Part shown: in pieces, positions 7,675-16,062 of the stretch
Position numbering within the stretch: position 1 is the first letter of the stretch
Layout: every line of letters starts with the position of its first letter
NCBI RefSeq assembly: GCF_900111495.1
Contig: NZ_FOIU01000003.1
Coordinates: 372,001 to 436,000, forward strand
Length of the DNA stretch: 64,000 nt
Direction: 5' to 3'
Source: Chryseobacterium wanjuense
GTDB lineage: Bacteria > Bacteroidota > Bacteroidia > Flavobacteriales > Weeksellaceae
Program-made: the position numbers and the translations under genes
The notes under the pieces: generated by a model
What the model saw: the letters and a program-made list of their open reading frames with translations, nothing else
Database searches by the model: none
Told to the model about the DNA's origin: nothing

Positions 7675-8610
7675 ATGCTATTAGAAATAAACAATTTATA
7701 TTTTTCATATTCTAAGGAAAAACCGCTGTTTCAGAACTTAAATCTGAGATTTGAAGAAGGTAAAATTGTCGCGCTTGCCGGCGAAAGCGGATGCGGTAAA
7801 TCAACTTTACTAAGCTTGATTTACGGGCTTCTCGATTGGCAAAGCGGAGACATTATTTTTGACAGTGAAAAACTTTTGGGACCCAAAGGAAATCTGGTTC
7901 CCGGAGAGGCGGAAATGAAACTTGTGGCTCAGAATTTTGATCTGATGCCTTATGCTACCGTAGCCGAAAATGTAGGAAAATTTATTTCAAATATTAATCT
8001 CGCGAAGAAAAAAGAAACCGTTTCCGAACTTCTTGAAGTGGTCGGATTGGAAGAATTTGCCCATGTTTTGCCTAAATATTTAAGCGGTGGACAGCAACAG
8101 CGGGTAGCCATTGCGAGAGCTCTTTCCGTTCTTCCAAAATTGCTGATTCTTGATGAACCTTTCAGTAATCTTGATTTTCCGAGAAAAATCGAACTGCGCG
8201 AAAAATTGTTTACATATGTAAAACAGCGCAATATTACTTTAATCATTTCCACCCATGAGCTTCAGGATATTATTCCTTGGCTAGATCAGATTATTGTTCT
8301 GCAAAACGGAAGATTAATTCAGAATGACAATCCGGAAGAAACTTTCAGAAATCCATACAATTCTTATGTTGCCAAGCTTTTCGGGGAAGTGAATATTTTT
8401 AATGAAAATGAAATGACCGATTTTCAGATTTCAAAATTTTCATATCATCCCAAACAAATAAAAATCTCTGAAAACGGCTTTGATGCTGATGTTTTGGAAA
8501 GTCGATTTGCCGGAAACCATTACTGGAACAAACTGAAAGTGATGAATAAGGAAGTGATAGTTTATACGGACAATAAAATTCAGGATGCTGTTAGAATTTC
8601 TTTTATTTAA
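7675..8610 (+). CDS. ABC transporter ATP-binding protein
   Basis: A 311-residue ATPase subunit. Walker A GESGCGKST (36-44), Q-loop near 86, signature LSGGQ (136-140), Walker B LLILDEP (156-162) and switch His194 are all present. About 90 extra C-terminal residues may form a TOBE-like regulatory domain, as in the CysA/FbpC/PotA group of importers. No permease or binding protein is adjacent, so the substrate cannot be named. A -10-type box lies four bases before the start. Confidence 0.88.
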   Translation: MLLEINNLYFSYSKEKPLFQNLNLRFEEGKIVALAGESGCGKSTLLSLIYGLLDWQSGDIIFDSEKLLGPKGNLVPGEAEMKLVAQNFDLMPYATVAENVGKFISNINLAKKKETVSELLEVVGLEEFAHVLPKYLSGGQQQRVAIARALSVLPKLLILDEPFSNLDFPRKIELREKLFTYVKQRNITLIISTHELQDIIPWLDQIIVLQNGRLIQNDNPEETFRNPYNSYVAKLFGEVNIFNENEMTDFQISKFSYHPKQIKISENGFDADVLESRFAGNHYWNKLKVMNKEVIVYTDNKIQDAVRISFI

Positions 8611-8637
8611 AGCCTTCCTTTTTGTTGATTTGTAAGT

Positions 8638-8663
8638 TTGTCATTTCGACGAAGGAGAAATCT
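8638..8663. repeat. GTCAT...ATCT dispersed repeat
   Basis: The core GTCATTTCGACGAAGG followed by AGAAATCT. Related copies stand at about 15858-15930, 17545, 23439, 25086, 45624 and 45712. The rest of 8611-8882 holds no gene I can support. Confidence 0.7.
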
Positions 8664-8882
8664 ATTAGCATAACCATCACATTTACCAACACTTATTGTT
8701 AATTTGTGGATAAAAAAAATACAAACATAAGAATCAGGTTTAAAACTTTTTCTTACATTTGTATTTCCACAGCATAAGGAAATTTTTGGTTAATTCTCTT
8801 TCTGCCTTAGACGAAAATTAGTCTCCTCAACGAGACAATCTAGTTTTTTGAAAGATTACACTGTCCAATTTTTTCCTTTTTT

Positions 8883-9227
8883 TTATGCCTTTTTCACAAA
8901 TTCTGATTTCAGAGCCATCGACCCGAAACCATCAATTTTACAGTCAATATTATGGTCGCTGTCTGGTCTTAAACGAATATTTTTCACTTTAGTACCAGCT
9001 TTTACAGGTTTTGGAGCTCCTTTTACGGGTAAATCTTTAATAACAACCACAGAATCTCCGTCTTGCAGTTCATTACCATTCGAATCTAAAATTTTTCCTG
9101 AATTTGATGCTTCAGCAACTGTTTCTTCCGGATTCCATTCGTAGAAACATTGGGAACACACCATCATATTGTCGCTCGGATAGGTAAATTCTGAGCTGCA
9201 TTTCGGACAAAGTATTGTATCACTCAT
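8883..9227 (-). CDS. PhnA/YjdM-like zinc-ribbon protein
   Basis: A 114-residue cytoplasmic protein. An N-terminal zinc ribbon has C7-P-K-C10 and C24-S-Q-C27. The C-terminal half is the PhnA domain ([17 protein letters not shown], then a KVKNIRL strand). The family was linked by name to alkylphosphonate use in E. coli, but there is no phosphonate gene here and its real function is not known. It stands alone between unrelated genes. The length is normal for the family. Confidence 0.88.
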   Translation of the reverse strand: MSDTILCPKCSSEFTYPSDNMMVCSQCFYEWNPEETVAEASNSGKILDSNGNELQDGDSVVVIKDLPVKGAPKPVKAGTKVKNIRLRPDSDHNIDCKIDGFGSMALKSEFVKKA

Positions 9228-9280
9228 ATTTTTAATTTTTGCAAAGGTAATTTTTTAATATTTTTAATTAAAATTTAAAC

Positions 9281-9589
9281 ATGAGAAATATCCGAAGAGT
9301 TTTCTTGATTATTTCAATCTTATTATTTGGATGGATATTTATTCAAATATTCAATCAAATTAATTTAATTCCAAATTATTCACGTGTTCTTATACAAGAA
9401 GATATTTCAAAAGTTGAAAACTTCACTGACTTGAATGAATTGAAACAATTTTCAAAATCAAAAATTTATAGTTTACAGAGAATTAATATAGAAAGGTCAG
9501 ATTTAGCGCATAAACAGCTTTTCATAATATTCATACTTATTGGCATTCAATTATTTCTTTATATAAGTAAAAATAACTCAAAAACATAG
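9281..9589 (+). CDS. Small two-helix membrane protein, unknown
   Basis: A 102-residue protein with a basic N-terminus, a transmembrane helix at about 7-28, a polar extracytoplasmic segment (about 29-78) and a second helix at about 80-96. It is isoleucine-rich and the gene is very AT-rich. It overlaps nothing and has no clear partner. I do not recognise the family; start and frame are the only ones consistent with two helices and a basic N-terminus. Confidence 0.6.
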   Translation: MRNIRRVFLIISILLFGWIFIQIFNQINLIPNYSRVLIQEDISKVENFTDLNELKQFSKSKIYSLQRINIERSDLAHKQLFIIFILIGIQLFLYISKNNSKT

Positions 9590-9644
9590 TGAACTCTTAA
9601 AGCATGAACCCAAAACCCGAGACTCGTATCTCAACTTAAATTCG

Positions 9645-9652
9645 TATTTTTG
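9645..9652 (+). promoter_or_regulatory. TAnnTTTG box before rsmB-like gene
   Basis: TATTTTTG lies 28 bases before the ATG. The region between (9590-9644) holds a tract like AACCCAAAACCCGAGACTCG, one of the degenerate text-like repeats of this window. Confidence 0.45.
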
Positions 9653-9680
9653 CAGACTCAAAATAGCAGAACCCAATTTT

Positions 9681-10886
9681 ATGGAACTTATTCACAGAAA
9701 CTTAGCGATCGGAATTCACGATGCTTTACAGGAAACATTTTTCGAGAAAAATAAATATGCCGATAAAGTAATCGAAAGACTTTTAAAAGCCAATAAAAAA
9801 TGGGGAAGCCAGGACAGAGCCGTTGTTTCGGAGATTTTCTATAATATCATCCGTTGGAAAAAACGCCTTGAATATTATATGGGAGAAGGTGTGAAGCCCA
9901 ACAATATTTATAAACTTATCATTGCTTACCTTTTGTGGAGCAAAACAAATTATAAAAAGTTTGAGGAATTTGACGGAATAAAAATCGCCGATATCCTTAC
10001 AAAACTTAAAAAATCTACAGTTCCTACCAAAGCTATAGAATATTCTATTCCAGAATGGCTTGCTGAGACACTGGAGAAAGAATTGGGATCAAAATGGGAA
10101 AAAGAAATGCAGGCTCTGAATGAGCAGGCTCCGACTGTTTTGAGAGCAAATTCTCTGAGAACCACACCGAAAGAGCTTATTTCTGATCTTTCTGATGAAA
10201 ATGTGGTTGCCTATCCTATTAAAAATTATCCCGATGCCGTTCAATTGGAGGAGAAAAAGAATGTTTTTCTTACAACTGCCTTTAAAGAAGGATTATTTGA
10301 AGTTCAGGATGCTTCTTCACAAAAAATCGGATATTTCCTGGATGTAAAAGAAGGACAAAGAGTTGTGGACGCGTGCGCAGGAGCCGGCGGAAAAACCCTT
10401 CACCTGGCTGCTTTGATGGGAAATAAAGGACAAATCATCGCTTTAGATATTTTCGAATGGAAATTGGCAGAATTGAAACGCCGTGCCAAAAGAGCCGGAG
10501 CCCACAACATTGAAACCCGCCTGATTTCTGATAATAAAGTCATCAAAAGGCTTCACGAAAAAGCCGACAGACTACTGATTGACGCGCCTTGTTCCGGTCT
10601 TGGAGTTTTGAAAAGAAATCCGGACAGCAAATGGAAAATCGATCAGGAATTCATCGACAGAATTAAAACAGAACAGCAACAAATCCTTCAAGACTATTCT
10701 AAAATGCTTAAAATAGGAGGAAAAATGGTGTACGCAACATGTTCTATCCTTCCATCTGAAAATAACGGGCAGGTAGAAGAATTCTTGAAAAACAACCCTA
10801 ATTTCAAAATGCTAAAAGATGAAAAAGTAATGCCTAGCGAAGGCTACGACGGATTCTACATGGCTTTGATAGAGAGAGTTTCTTAA
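9681..10886 (+). CDS. rsmB: RsmB/NOP-family RNA m5C methyltransferase
   Basis: A 401-residue SAM-dependent methyltransferase that makes 5-methylcytosine in RNA, most likely 16S rRNA. The N-terminal part (about 1-130) is NusB-like. The SAM site is DACAGAGGKT (230-239). DAPCSGLG (301-308, Cys304) and YATCS (351-355, Cys354) hold the two cysteines used in catalysis and product release. The assignment to RsmB rather than a sister (RsmF, YebU) rests on length and the NusB-like N-terminus. Monocistronic, with its own terminator. Confidence 0.88.
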   Translation: MELIHRNLAIGIHDALQETFFEKNKYADKVIERLLKANKKWGSQDRAVVSEIFYNIIRWKKRLEYYMGEGVKPNNIYKLIIAYLLWSKTNYKKFEEFDGIKIADILTKLKKSTVPTKAIEYSIPEWLAETLEKELGSKWEKEMQALNEQAPTVLRANSLRTTPKELISDLSDENVVAYPIKNYPDAVQLEEKKNVFLTTAFKEGLFEVQDASSQKIGYFLDVKEGQRVVDACAGAGGKTLHLAALMGNKGQIIALDIFEWKLAELKRRAKRAGAHNIETRLISDNKVIKRLHEKADRLLIDAPCSGLGVLKRNPDSKWKIDQEFIDRIKTEQQQILQDYSKMLKIGGKMVYATCSILPSENNGQVEEFLKNNPNFKMLKDEKVMPSEGYDGFYMALIERVS

Positions 10887-10913
10887 AGTAAATTTAAATA
10901 CATAATATAAAAG

Positions 10914-10940
10914 CTACCTCTGTTTTGGGGTAGTTTTTTT
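10914..10940 (+). terminator. Terminator of rsmB-like gene
   Basis: CTACCTC / GGGGTAG stem with one G-T pair and a 6-base loop, followed by seven T. Confidence 0.75.
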
Positions 10941-11097
10941 GTTTGAAATCACAGTTTGGATCAAAAATAAAAAACTTTAAATCAGACAATTATTTAAAAA
11001 ACTTTTATGTAAATGTAACTTTTACACAATCTTTCAAACCAATACTATAAAAACTAATATAAAAATTCGTAAAGCTAAAATTCTATCAACTAAAAAT

Positions 11098-11105
11098 TAT
11101 CTTTG
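11098..11105 (+). promoter_or_regulatory. TAnnTTTG box before PNGase-like gene
   Basis: TATCTTTG lies 18 bases before ATG 11124. A TTG at 11103 that could be mistaken for a start codon is part of this box. Confidence 0.55.
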
Positions 11106-11123
11106 CGAAAACCATCATCAATT

Positions 11124-12788
11124 ATGCATCAAAGAATTTTATTCAGCTTTTTTATCTTATTATTTTGCCTGTCTTTCGGGCAGACTTATGAAGTTCAGTA
11201 CATCAGCTCATCCAACGGAAAAGTGTTGACTGAGCAACCTCCTACCCTAGTCTGGGCAAACGAAAAGGAAAATTTTATATTAAACAATAAAATAAGAGAA
11301 CAAAAAGCAGAATATCCATTCACAATAACGAAAATTGAAAAACCGTCCAATACAGTCGTTTCTTATGCACTTTTGAAACCTAACGAAATTATTTCAACTT
11401 CTGATGCAGAAGCTATTGGGAAGCAAACTTTTGAATTTACAAACGAAACAAAAAAAATATTAGGCTACAAATGTAAAAAAGCGGTCATCAAGATCAATTC
11501 CAATACGATCGAAGTCTGGTACACCAATGATCTGAAAATACAAGGCGGACCTTCTACGATCGGGCAAAATTTAGGTTTTGTTTTAGAAATCGAAAGAAAT
11601 AAAAACTCATTAATTTCCGCTAATTCCATTAAAAAAGTCAAAAAAACCGATATTGAAAATATTCTTAAAGGTCCGATAAACTCTATCGATAAGCTAAGTT
11701 ACGGTGATCTTTTGTGGAAAAGCACATTCACGACATTGAAGGTTTTTGATAATGAAACGATCAACTTTTCGGACGAATCAAAATCAGACGAAAAAATAAA
11801 AAGATTCGCCAACGGAACCATTATTCTGAAAAAAATTAAGTTTCCTAAAATATCGGAAGGCGAAAATATTTTCGTTGAACTGAAACAGCAGTCGAACGGT
11901 GATGCTTACGACAGAACCGGAACTGTTTTCTTTATTCCCCAGAATAAACCTCAATCTTTCCTTGATGGACTGGAAAAAGGCGTAAAAACATTACCGGTCT
12001 ATGAAAACGGAAACGGAAAGCAATACTACGGAATCACAGCAACAGAAAACTACGATCCCCCTGTTGAAATGATGCGTTTTTTCACGGCTTTCGGGATTAA
12101 TAAATTTAACCATATTCAACTAAAAGATAAAAACTGGCAGACGATCAGTCCGTACAGAGAAGATATTACCGATCTGAAACCATCTCTGTCTGAGAAGGAA
12201 TTGTGGGTCGGTGCATTCATCGGTAATTACGACAAAGGTGGCCACAAAGTAAGTCTTGAAATCACCATCCATAAAAGCGACCAGGGTACTTATAAAAACA
12301 ATGCCGTAATTCCTCTATTCAACACCTTGAATATCATGGAAATGGCAGGTCAGGATTATTCTACGATGTTTAATAATGACAAAGGATTATTTGTAGAGTT
12401 TACCTTAAAAAAAGATTTGAAAAACGCACAATTGAAATATACAACAACAGGTCATGGTGGTTGGGAAAACGGCGACGAGTTCGTTCCTAAAGTCAATTCT
12501 ATTTTCCTGGACGGGAAAATGACCTATTCTTTCATCCCATGGAGATCAGAGTGCGGCTCTTACCGTCTTTATAATCCTGCATCAGGAAATTTTCCGGACG
12601 GACTTTCATCATCAGATTTAAGCAGATCAAACTGGTGTCCGGGAACGGTTACCAATCCTAATTTCATTCCTCTTGGAGATCTGAAAGCAGGGAAACACAC
12701 CATTCAGGTGAAAATTCCGCAGGGCCCTACAGAAGGAACGAGTTTTAGCTCTTGGAATGTTTCAGGAGTATTACTAGGATCTGAATAA
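11124..12788 (+). CDS. PNGase F-like glycosidase with GLPGLI-like N-terminal domain
   Basis: A secreted 554-residue protein predicted to cut N-glycans from asparagine. Signal peptide 1-19 (SFGQ). Residues 20-175 resemble a GLPGLI-family domain with a decayed motif (GGPSTIGQNLGFVLEI). The rest resembles the two eight-stranded jelly rolls of PNGase F: D263 in AYDRTG matches the catalytic Asp60 region, E452 in GDEFVPK matches Glu206, and GHGGW and SNWCPG match conserved stretches. I could not place an equivalent of Glu118. An extra N-terminal domain recalls PNGase F-II of Elizabethkingia. The TTG start 21 bases upstream is rejected because it lies in the promoter box. Confidence 0.85.
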   Translation: MHQRILFSFFILLFCLSFGQTYEVQYISSSNGKVLTEQPPTLVWANEKENFILNNKIREQKAEYPFTITKIEKPSNTVVSYALLKPNEIISTSDAEAIGKQTFEFTNETKKILGYKCKKAVIKINSNTIEVWYTNDLKIQGGPSTIGQNLGFVLEIERNKNSLISANSIKKVKKTDIENILKGPINSIDKLSYGDLLWKSTFTTLKVFDNETINFSDESKSDEKIKRFANGTIILKKIKFPKISEGENIFVELKQQSNGDAYDRTGTVFFIPQNKPQSFLDGLEKGVKTLPVYENGNGKQYYGITATENYDPPVEMMRFFTAFGINKFNHIQLKDKNWQTISPYREDITDLKPSLSEKELWVGAFIGNYDKGGHKVSLEITIHKSDQGTYKNNAVIPLFNTLNIMEMAGQDYSTMFNNDKGLFVEFTLKKDLKNAQLKYTTTGHGGWENGDEFVPKVNSIFLDGKMTYSFIPWRSECGSYRLYNPASGNFPDGLSSSDLSRSNWCPGTVTNPNFIPLGDLKAGKHTIQVKIPQGPTEGTSFSSWNVSGVLLGSE

Positions 12789-12796
12789 AATAAAAA

Positions 12797-12830
12797 CCTT
12801 CTCGCAAACTGAATTGCAAGAAGGTAAAAA
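12797..12830 (+). terminator. Terminator of PNGase-like gene
   Basis: CCTTCTCGCAA pairs with TTGCAAGAAGG with one mismatch, followed by A/T-rich sequence. The rest of 12831-13058 is plain AT-rich sequence with no gene. Confidence 0.65.
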
Positions 12831-13058
12831 CACAAATGATGAAAAAAAATTATTTCGAGCCACAAAGTAAGGGTTAAAATTTCTATAATAAATTATCATA
12901 GATTAATAAATATGTCAATATTATTTCGTATGTGAATAATGCTTTCGATTGCACAACGAAAAAAATTAACCAAAACAACTGTTTTATTTGAAAATAATTA
13001 AAATTATTCTTTATTATAAACTTTTTAATTAAAATTTTAAACTTAATTAAATTTTTTA

Positions 13059-13089
13059 TTGTTATTTTTAAACTGTAAATATAATTTTG
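13059..13089 (+). promoter_or_regulatory. Promoter of asnB
   Basis: TTG (13059-13061), 20-base spacer, TAATTTTG (13082-13089); 20 bases to the ATG. A clean Bacteroidota-type promoter. Confidence 0.75.
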
Positions 13090-13109
13090 TTTCAAATAAA
13101 TAATAAAAA

Positions 13110-14795
13110 ATGTGTGGAATTGTATGTTTGTTTGATGCCAAACAAAAAACCGAAATATTAAGACCTCAGGTTCTTGAGATGTCAAAAAAGATCCGTCACA
13201 GAGGCCCCGATTGGAGTGGTGTCTTTCAGGATGAAAAAGTAATTTTCTCCCACGAAAGGCTTGCTATCGTAGATCCTACTTCAGGAAAACAGCCCTTGTT
13301 TACTAAAGATGGAAAAATAGTTTTAGCTGTAAACGGCGAGATCTACAATCACAGGGAATTAAAAGAAGAATTTCCCGATTACGAATTTCAAACCCAATCG
13401 GATTGTGAAGTAATTTTAGCACTTTATAAAAAATACGGAAAAAATTTCATCGAAAAGCTCAACGGAATTTTTGCCTTCTCTTTATATGATATAGAAAATG
13501 ATGTGTATCTTATTGCCCGTGACCACATGGGAATCTGCCCTCTTTATCATGGTTGGGACAAAAACGGAAACTATTATGTCGCTTCAGAACTGAAAGCTTT
13601 GGAGGGTATCTGCAAAACGATCGAAACATTTTTGCCGGGACATTTGGTTTACAGTAAAGATGGTAGCGAACTTCAGCAATGGTATACAAGAGACTGGGAA
13701 AATTTTGACCATGTAAAAGACAACGAAACCGATATTTCAAAATTAAGGAAAGGATTGGAAGATGCCGTTCACAGACAATTGATGAGCGATGTACCTTACG
13801 GGGTCTTACTTTCCGGAGGTTTGGATTCTTCGGTCATTTCTGCTATTACGGCAAAATTTGCAAGGCAAAGAATCGAAAGCGGTGATACTCAGGAAGCCTG
13901 GTATCCGAGGTTGCACAGTTTTGCGGTCGGCTTGGTAGGTTCTCCGGATCTGGAAGCAGCCAGAAAAGCAGCGGAGCATATCGGCTCGGTTCACCATGAG
14001 GTTAATTTTACCGTTCAGGAAGGTCTGGATGCGATCCGGGATGTGATTTATCATTTGGAAACGTATGATGTAACGACGGTAAGAGCTTCCACTCCGATGT
14101 ATCTTCTGGCAAGGGTAATTAAATCAATGGGGATAAAAATGGTGCTTTCCGGAGAGGGTTCTGATGAATTGTTCGGAGGATATTTATATTTTCATAAAGC
14201 TCCGAATGCTAAAGAATTCCATGATGAAACAGTGAGAAAATTAGGAAAACTTCACCTTTATGATTGCCTGAGAGCCAACAAAGCCCTGATGAGCTGGGGA
14301 ATTGAAGGGCGTGTTCCTTTTCTTGATAAAGAATTTATGGATATTGCAATGACCGTTAATCCAAAGGATAAAATGGTAAGTAAAGCTGAAGGAAAAATTG
14401 AAAAATGGGTATTGAGAAAAGCTTTCGAAGACATCCTTCCGGATTCGATTGTGTGGAGACAGAAAGAACAGTTTTCAGACGGAGTCGGATATTCATGGAT
14501 CGATACTTTAAAAGCTGTTGCTGAAAAAGAAGTCACCGATGAAATGATGGCCAGTGCAAAATTCAGATTCCCTCTGAATACACCTCAAAATAAAGAAGAA
14601 TACCGATACAGAACGATTTTTGAAGAACATTTTCCAAGTGAAACCGCTGCTGCTACAGTTCCTTCTGTACCGTCAGTTGCCTGTTCAACACCTATCGCCC
14701 TGGAATGGGACGAAGCTTTCAAAAACATGAACGACCCAAGCGGAAGAGCGGTGAAGGTGCATGAAACGTCATACGATAATAGTGATGAATTATAA
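13110..14795 (+). CDS. asnB: Asparagine synthase B (glutamine-hydrolysing)
   Basis: Makes asparagine from aspartate, glutamine and ATP in the cytoplasm. The 561-residue length is right for AsnB. Cys2 (MCGIVC) is the glutaminase nucleophile, followed by the conserved RHRGPDWSG stretch. The synthetase half has the ATP pyrophosphatase loop LLSGGLDSSV near residue 235 and the GEGSDELFGGY motif. Monocistronic, with a consensus promoter 20 bases upstream and a hairpin downstream. Confidence 0.95.
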   Translation: MCGIVCLFDAKQKTEILRPQVLEMSKKIRHRGPDWSGVFQDEKVIFSHERLAIVDPTSGKQPLFTKDGKIVLAVNGEIYNHRELKEEFPDYEFQTQSDCEVILALYKKYGKNFIEKLNGIFAFSLYDIENDVYLIARDHMGICPLYHGWDKNGNYYVASELKALEGICKTIETFLPGHLVYSKDGSELQQWYTRDWENFDHVKDNETDISKLRKGLEDAVHRQLMSDVPYGVLLSGGLDSSVISAITAKFARQRIESGDTQEAWYPRLHSFAVGLVGSPDLEAARKAAEHIGSVHHEVNFTVQEGLDAIRDVIYHLETYDVTTVRASTPMYLLARVIKSMGIKMVLSGEGSDELFGGYLYFHKAPNAKEFHDETVRKLGKLHLYDCLRANKALMSWGIEGRVPFLDKEFMDIAMTVNPKDKMVSKAEGKIEKWVLRKAFEDILPDSIVWRQKEQFSDGVGYSWIDTLKAVAEKEVTDEMMASAKFRFPLNTPQNKEEYRYRTIFEEHFPSETAAATVPSVPSVACSTPIALEWDEAFKNMNDPSGRAVKVHETSYDNSDEL

Positions 14796-14865
14796 GTTAT
14801 TAATTATGAGTTTCTTTAAACTAATTTCTAACCCCTAATTTCTAACTTCTCAGACAAAATTTATC

Positions 14866-14895
14866 AATCCTGTAGCAATACGGGATTTTCTTTTG
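14866..14895 (+). terminator. Terminator of asnB
   Basis: AATCCTGTA pairs with TACGGGATT (one T-G pair), followed by TTCTTTT. Just before it, 14815-14855 has a repeat of TTTCTAAC/CCCTAATTTCTAAC type. Confidence 0.6.
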
Positions 14896-14958
14896 AATTA
14901 ACGCTAATAATATTGTCAGATTTTAACCGTTAATCAAAAATAATATCTAATAAATAAT

Positions 14959-14966
14959 TATATTTG
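14959..14966 (+). promoter_or_regulatory. TAnnTTTG box
   Basis: TATATTTG, 28 bases before ATG 14994. An apparent TTG start at 14964 falls inside this box. Confidence 0.5.
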
Positions 14967-14993
14967 GAAAACGAAAATATCAATTATAAAAAA

Positions 14994-15806
14994 ATGAGAA
15001 GAAACATTACTATCTTATTTGCTTTATTAGCCATGACTTTTGCTTTTGGACAGGGAAAATATGGCAAATATCTTAGCTCCAAAAAGCTGGCTATGGTCTA
15101 TAAAAGCGTGAAGGATGCAGATAAAGAAGATTTTTATCAACAATATTACTGGTTGGTAAAAGCGGAACAATTGAAAACATTTCCTCACCTTAAAGATGTA
15201 AAGCCTGTAGTTTTGTATGAATTTGTGAAGAAAGTAAATCCTCAGAACCCGACGAAAAAGCTGGATGCAAGAGGAAAAGAGTTGAGAGAAACAGCAGAAT
15301 TATCTCTGAATCAATATTTTAAAAATAAAAAACTGGACAACAATTCTGTTTTGATGTACAACCTTGAAACGTACGTAGATCCTTCAAAAGGTCAGTATTA
15401 TACAAAAGTGGATGCAGAAAAAATCAAGGAGCTTGTTCCGAAAGAATTATTTGCTTTCAACTCAAACAACAGAAATACAGGAGAAGAAAAAACATATTAC
15501 CTGTGGATTGATAAGAAAAAAGACGATTTCAATATTGTAGATATCATTCCTGACGAAAAAGAAAACAAAGATTTCTACGCAAGGGTAAAACAATATCTTC
15601 CAAACTACAAATTCTCCAAATACGTTCCTTCAGTGAAAAAAGGTACGAAAACGGACAGAACAGACGTAGATTATTATTACATTATGCCATTTGAGCAAAA
15701 CACCGATAATATCGAATATAAAACAAAAGATTTCAAAACTTTCTCATTAAGCCAGTATAGAAAAGCAGGCGAAGAATGGAAAGGAGTAGAAAAGCCAAGA
15801 AAATAA
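14994..15806 (+). CDS. Secreted protein of unknown function (270 aa)
   Basis: A Sec-exported protein with signal peptide MRRNITILFALLAMTFAFGQ. The mature part is highly charged, with many Lys and Glu and frequent Tyr, and no cysteine or membrane helix. A repeated flavour of KxxxLxxKKL runs through the first third. I do not recognise a family. It is monocistronic: a promoter box lies 28 bases upstream and a perfect terminator follows eight bases after the stop. The start at ATG 14994 was chosen over the TTG ten codons upstream because it opens the signal peptide. Confidence 0.7.
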   Translation: MRRNITILFALLAMTFAFGQGKYGKYLSSKKLAMVYKSVKDADKEDFYQQYYWLVKAEQLKTFPHLKDVKPVVLYEFVKKVNPQNPTKKLDARGKELRETAELSLNQYFKNKKLDNNSVLMYNLETYVDPSKGQYYTKVDAEKIKELVPKELFAFNSNNRNTGEEKTYYLWIDKKKDDFNIVDIIPDEKENKDFYARVKQYLPNYKFSKYVPSVKKGTKTDRTDVDYYYIMPFEQNTDNIEYKTKDFKTFSLSQYRKAGEEWKGVEKPRK

Positions 15807-15813
15807 ATCAAAG

Positions 15814-15843
15814 AGTCCTGTGAAATTTCACAGGACTTTTTTA
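15814..15843 (+). terminator. Intrinsic terminator
   Basis: A perfect 12-bp palindrome (AGTCCTGTGAAA / TTTCACAGGACT) followed by TTTTTT. Confidence 0.8.
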
Positions 15844-15857
15844 ATGAGTGAATGTTT

Positions 15858-15930
15858 AGTTTGTCGTTTTGAATGAAGTGAAAAATCTGTTATGTAGATA
15901 GATGTCTCCTTTGTCGAAATGACAAAGTGA
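15858..15930. repeat. Inverted pair of GTCAT...ATCT repeats
   Basis: Two head-to-head copies: TTTGTCGTTTTGAATGAAG...AAATCT on the + strand and, reading the - strand, TTTGTCATTTCGACAAAGG...ATCT. The pair can fold into one long hairpin. Confidence 0.65.
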
Positions 15931-15991
15931 GTCTAAGATTAAAGCTTTTAAATTCATTTTCTTGTTTTAAATTTTATATAAGGAACAAATA

Positions 15992-16021
15992 TTGCTTTAG
16001 AATATCATTCTCAAATCTTTG
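15992..16021 (+). promoter_or_regulatory. Promoter of MFS gene
   Basis: TTG (15992-15994), 19-base spacer, AATCTTTG (16014-16021), one base off the TAnnTTTG consensus. Confidence 0.5.
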
Positions 16022-16062
16022 AACTAAAATAAATCTGGAAATTTTATTTTCAGTAAAATCAA

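Noticed and set aside
8704..8713. A perfect DnaA box (TGTGGATAA) in an AT-rich gap
   Set aside because: Only one box, no cluster, no dnaA, dnaN or gidA nearby; not evidence for an origin.
9281..9589. The two-helix membrane protein as a toxin of a toxin-antitoxin pair
   Set aside because: No partner ORF, and the size is large for a type I toxin; left as unknown.
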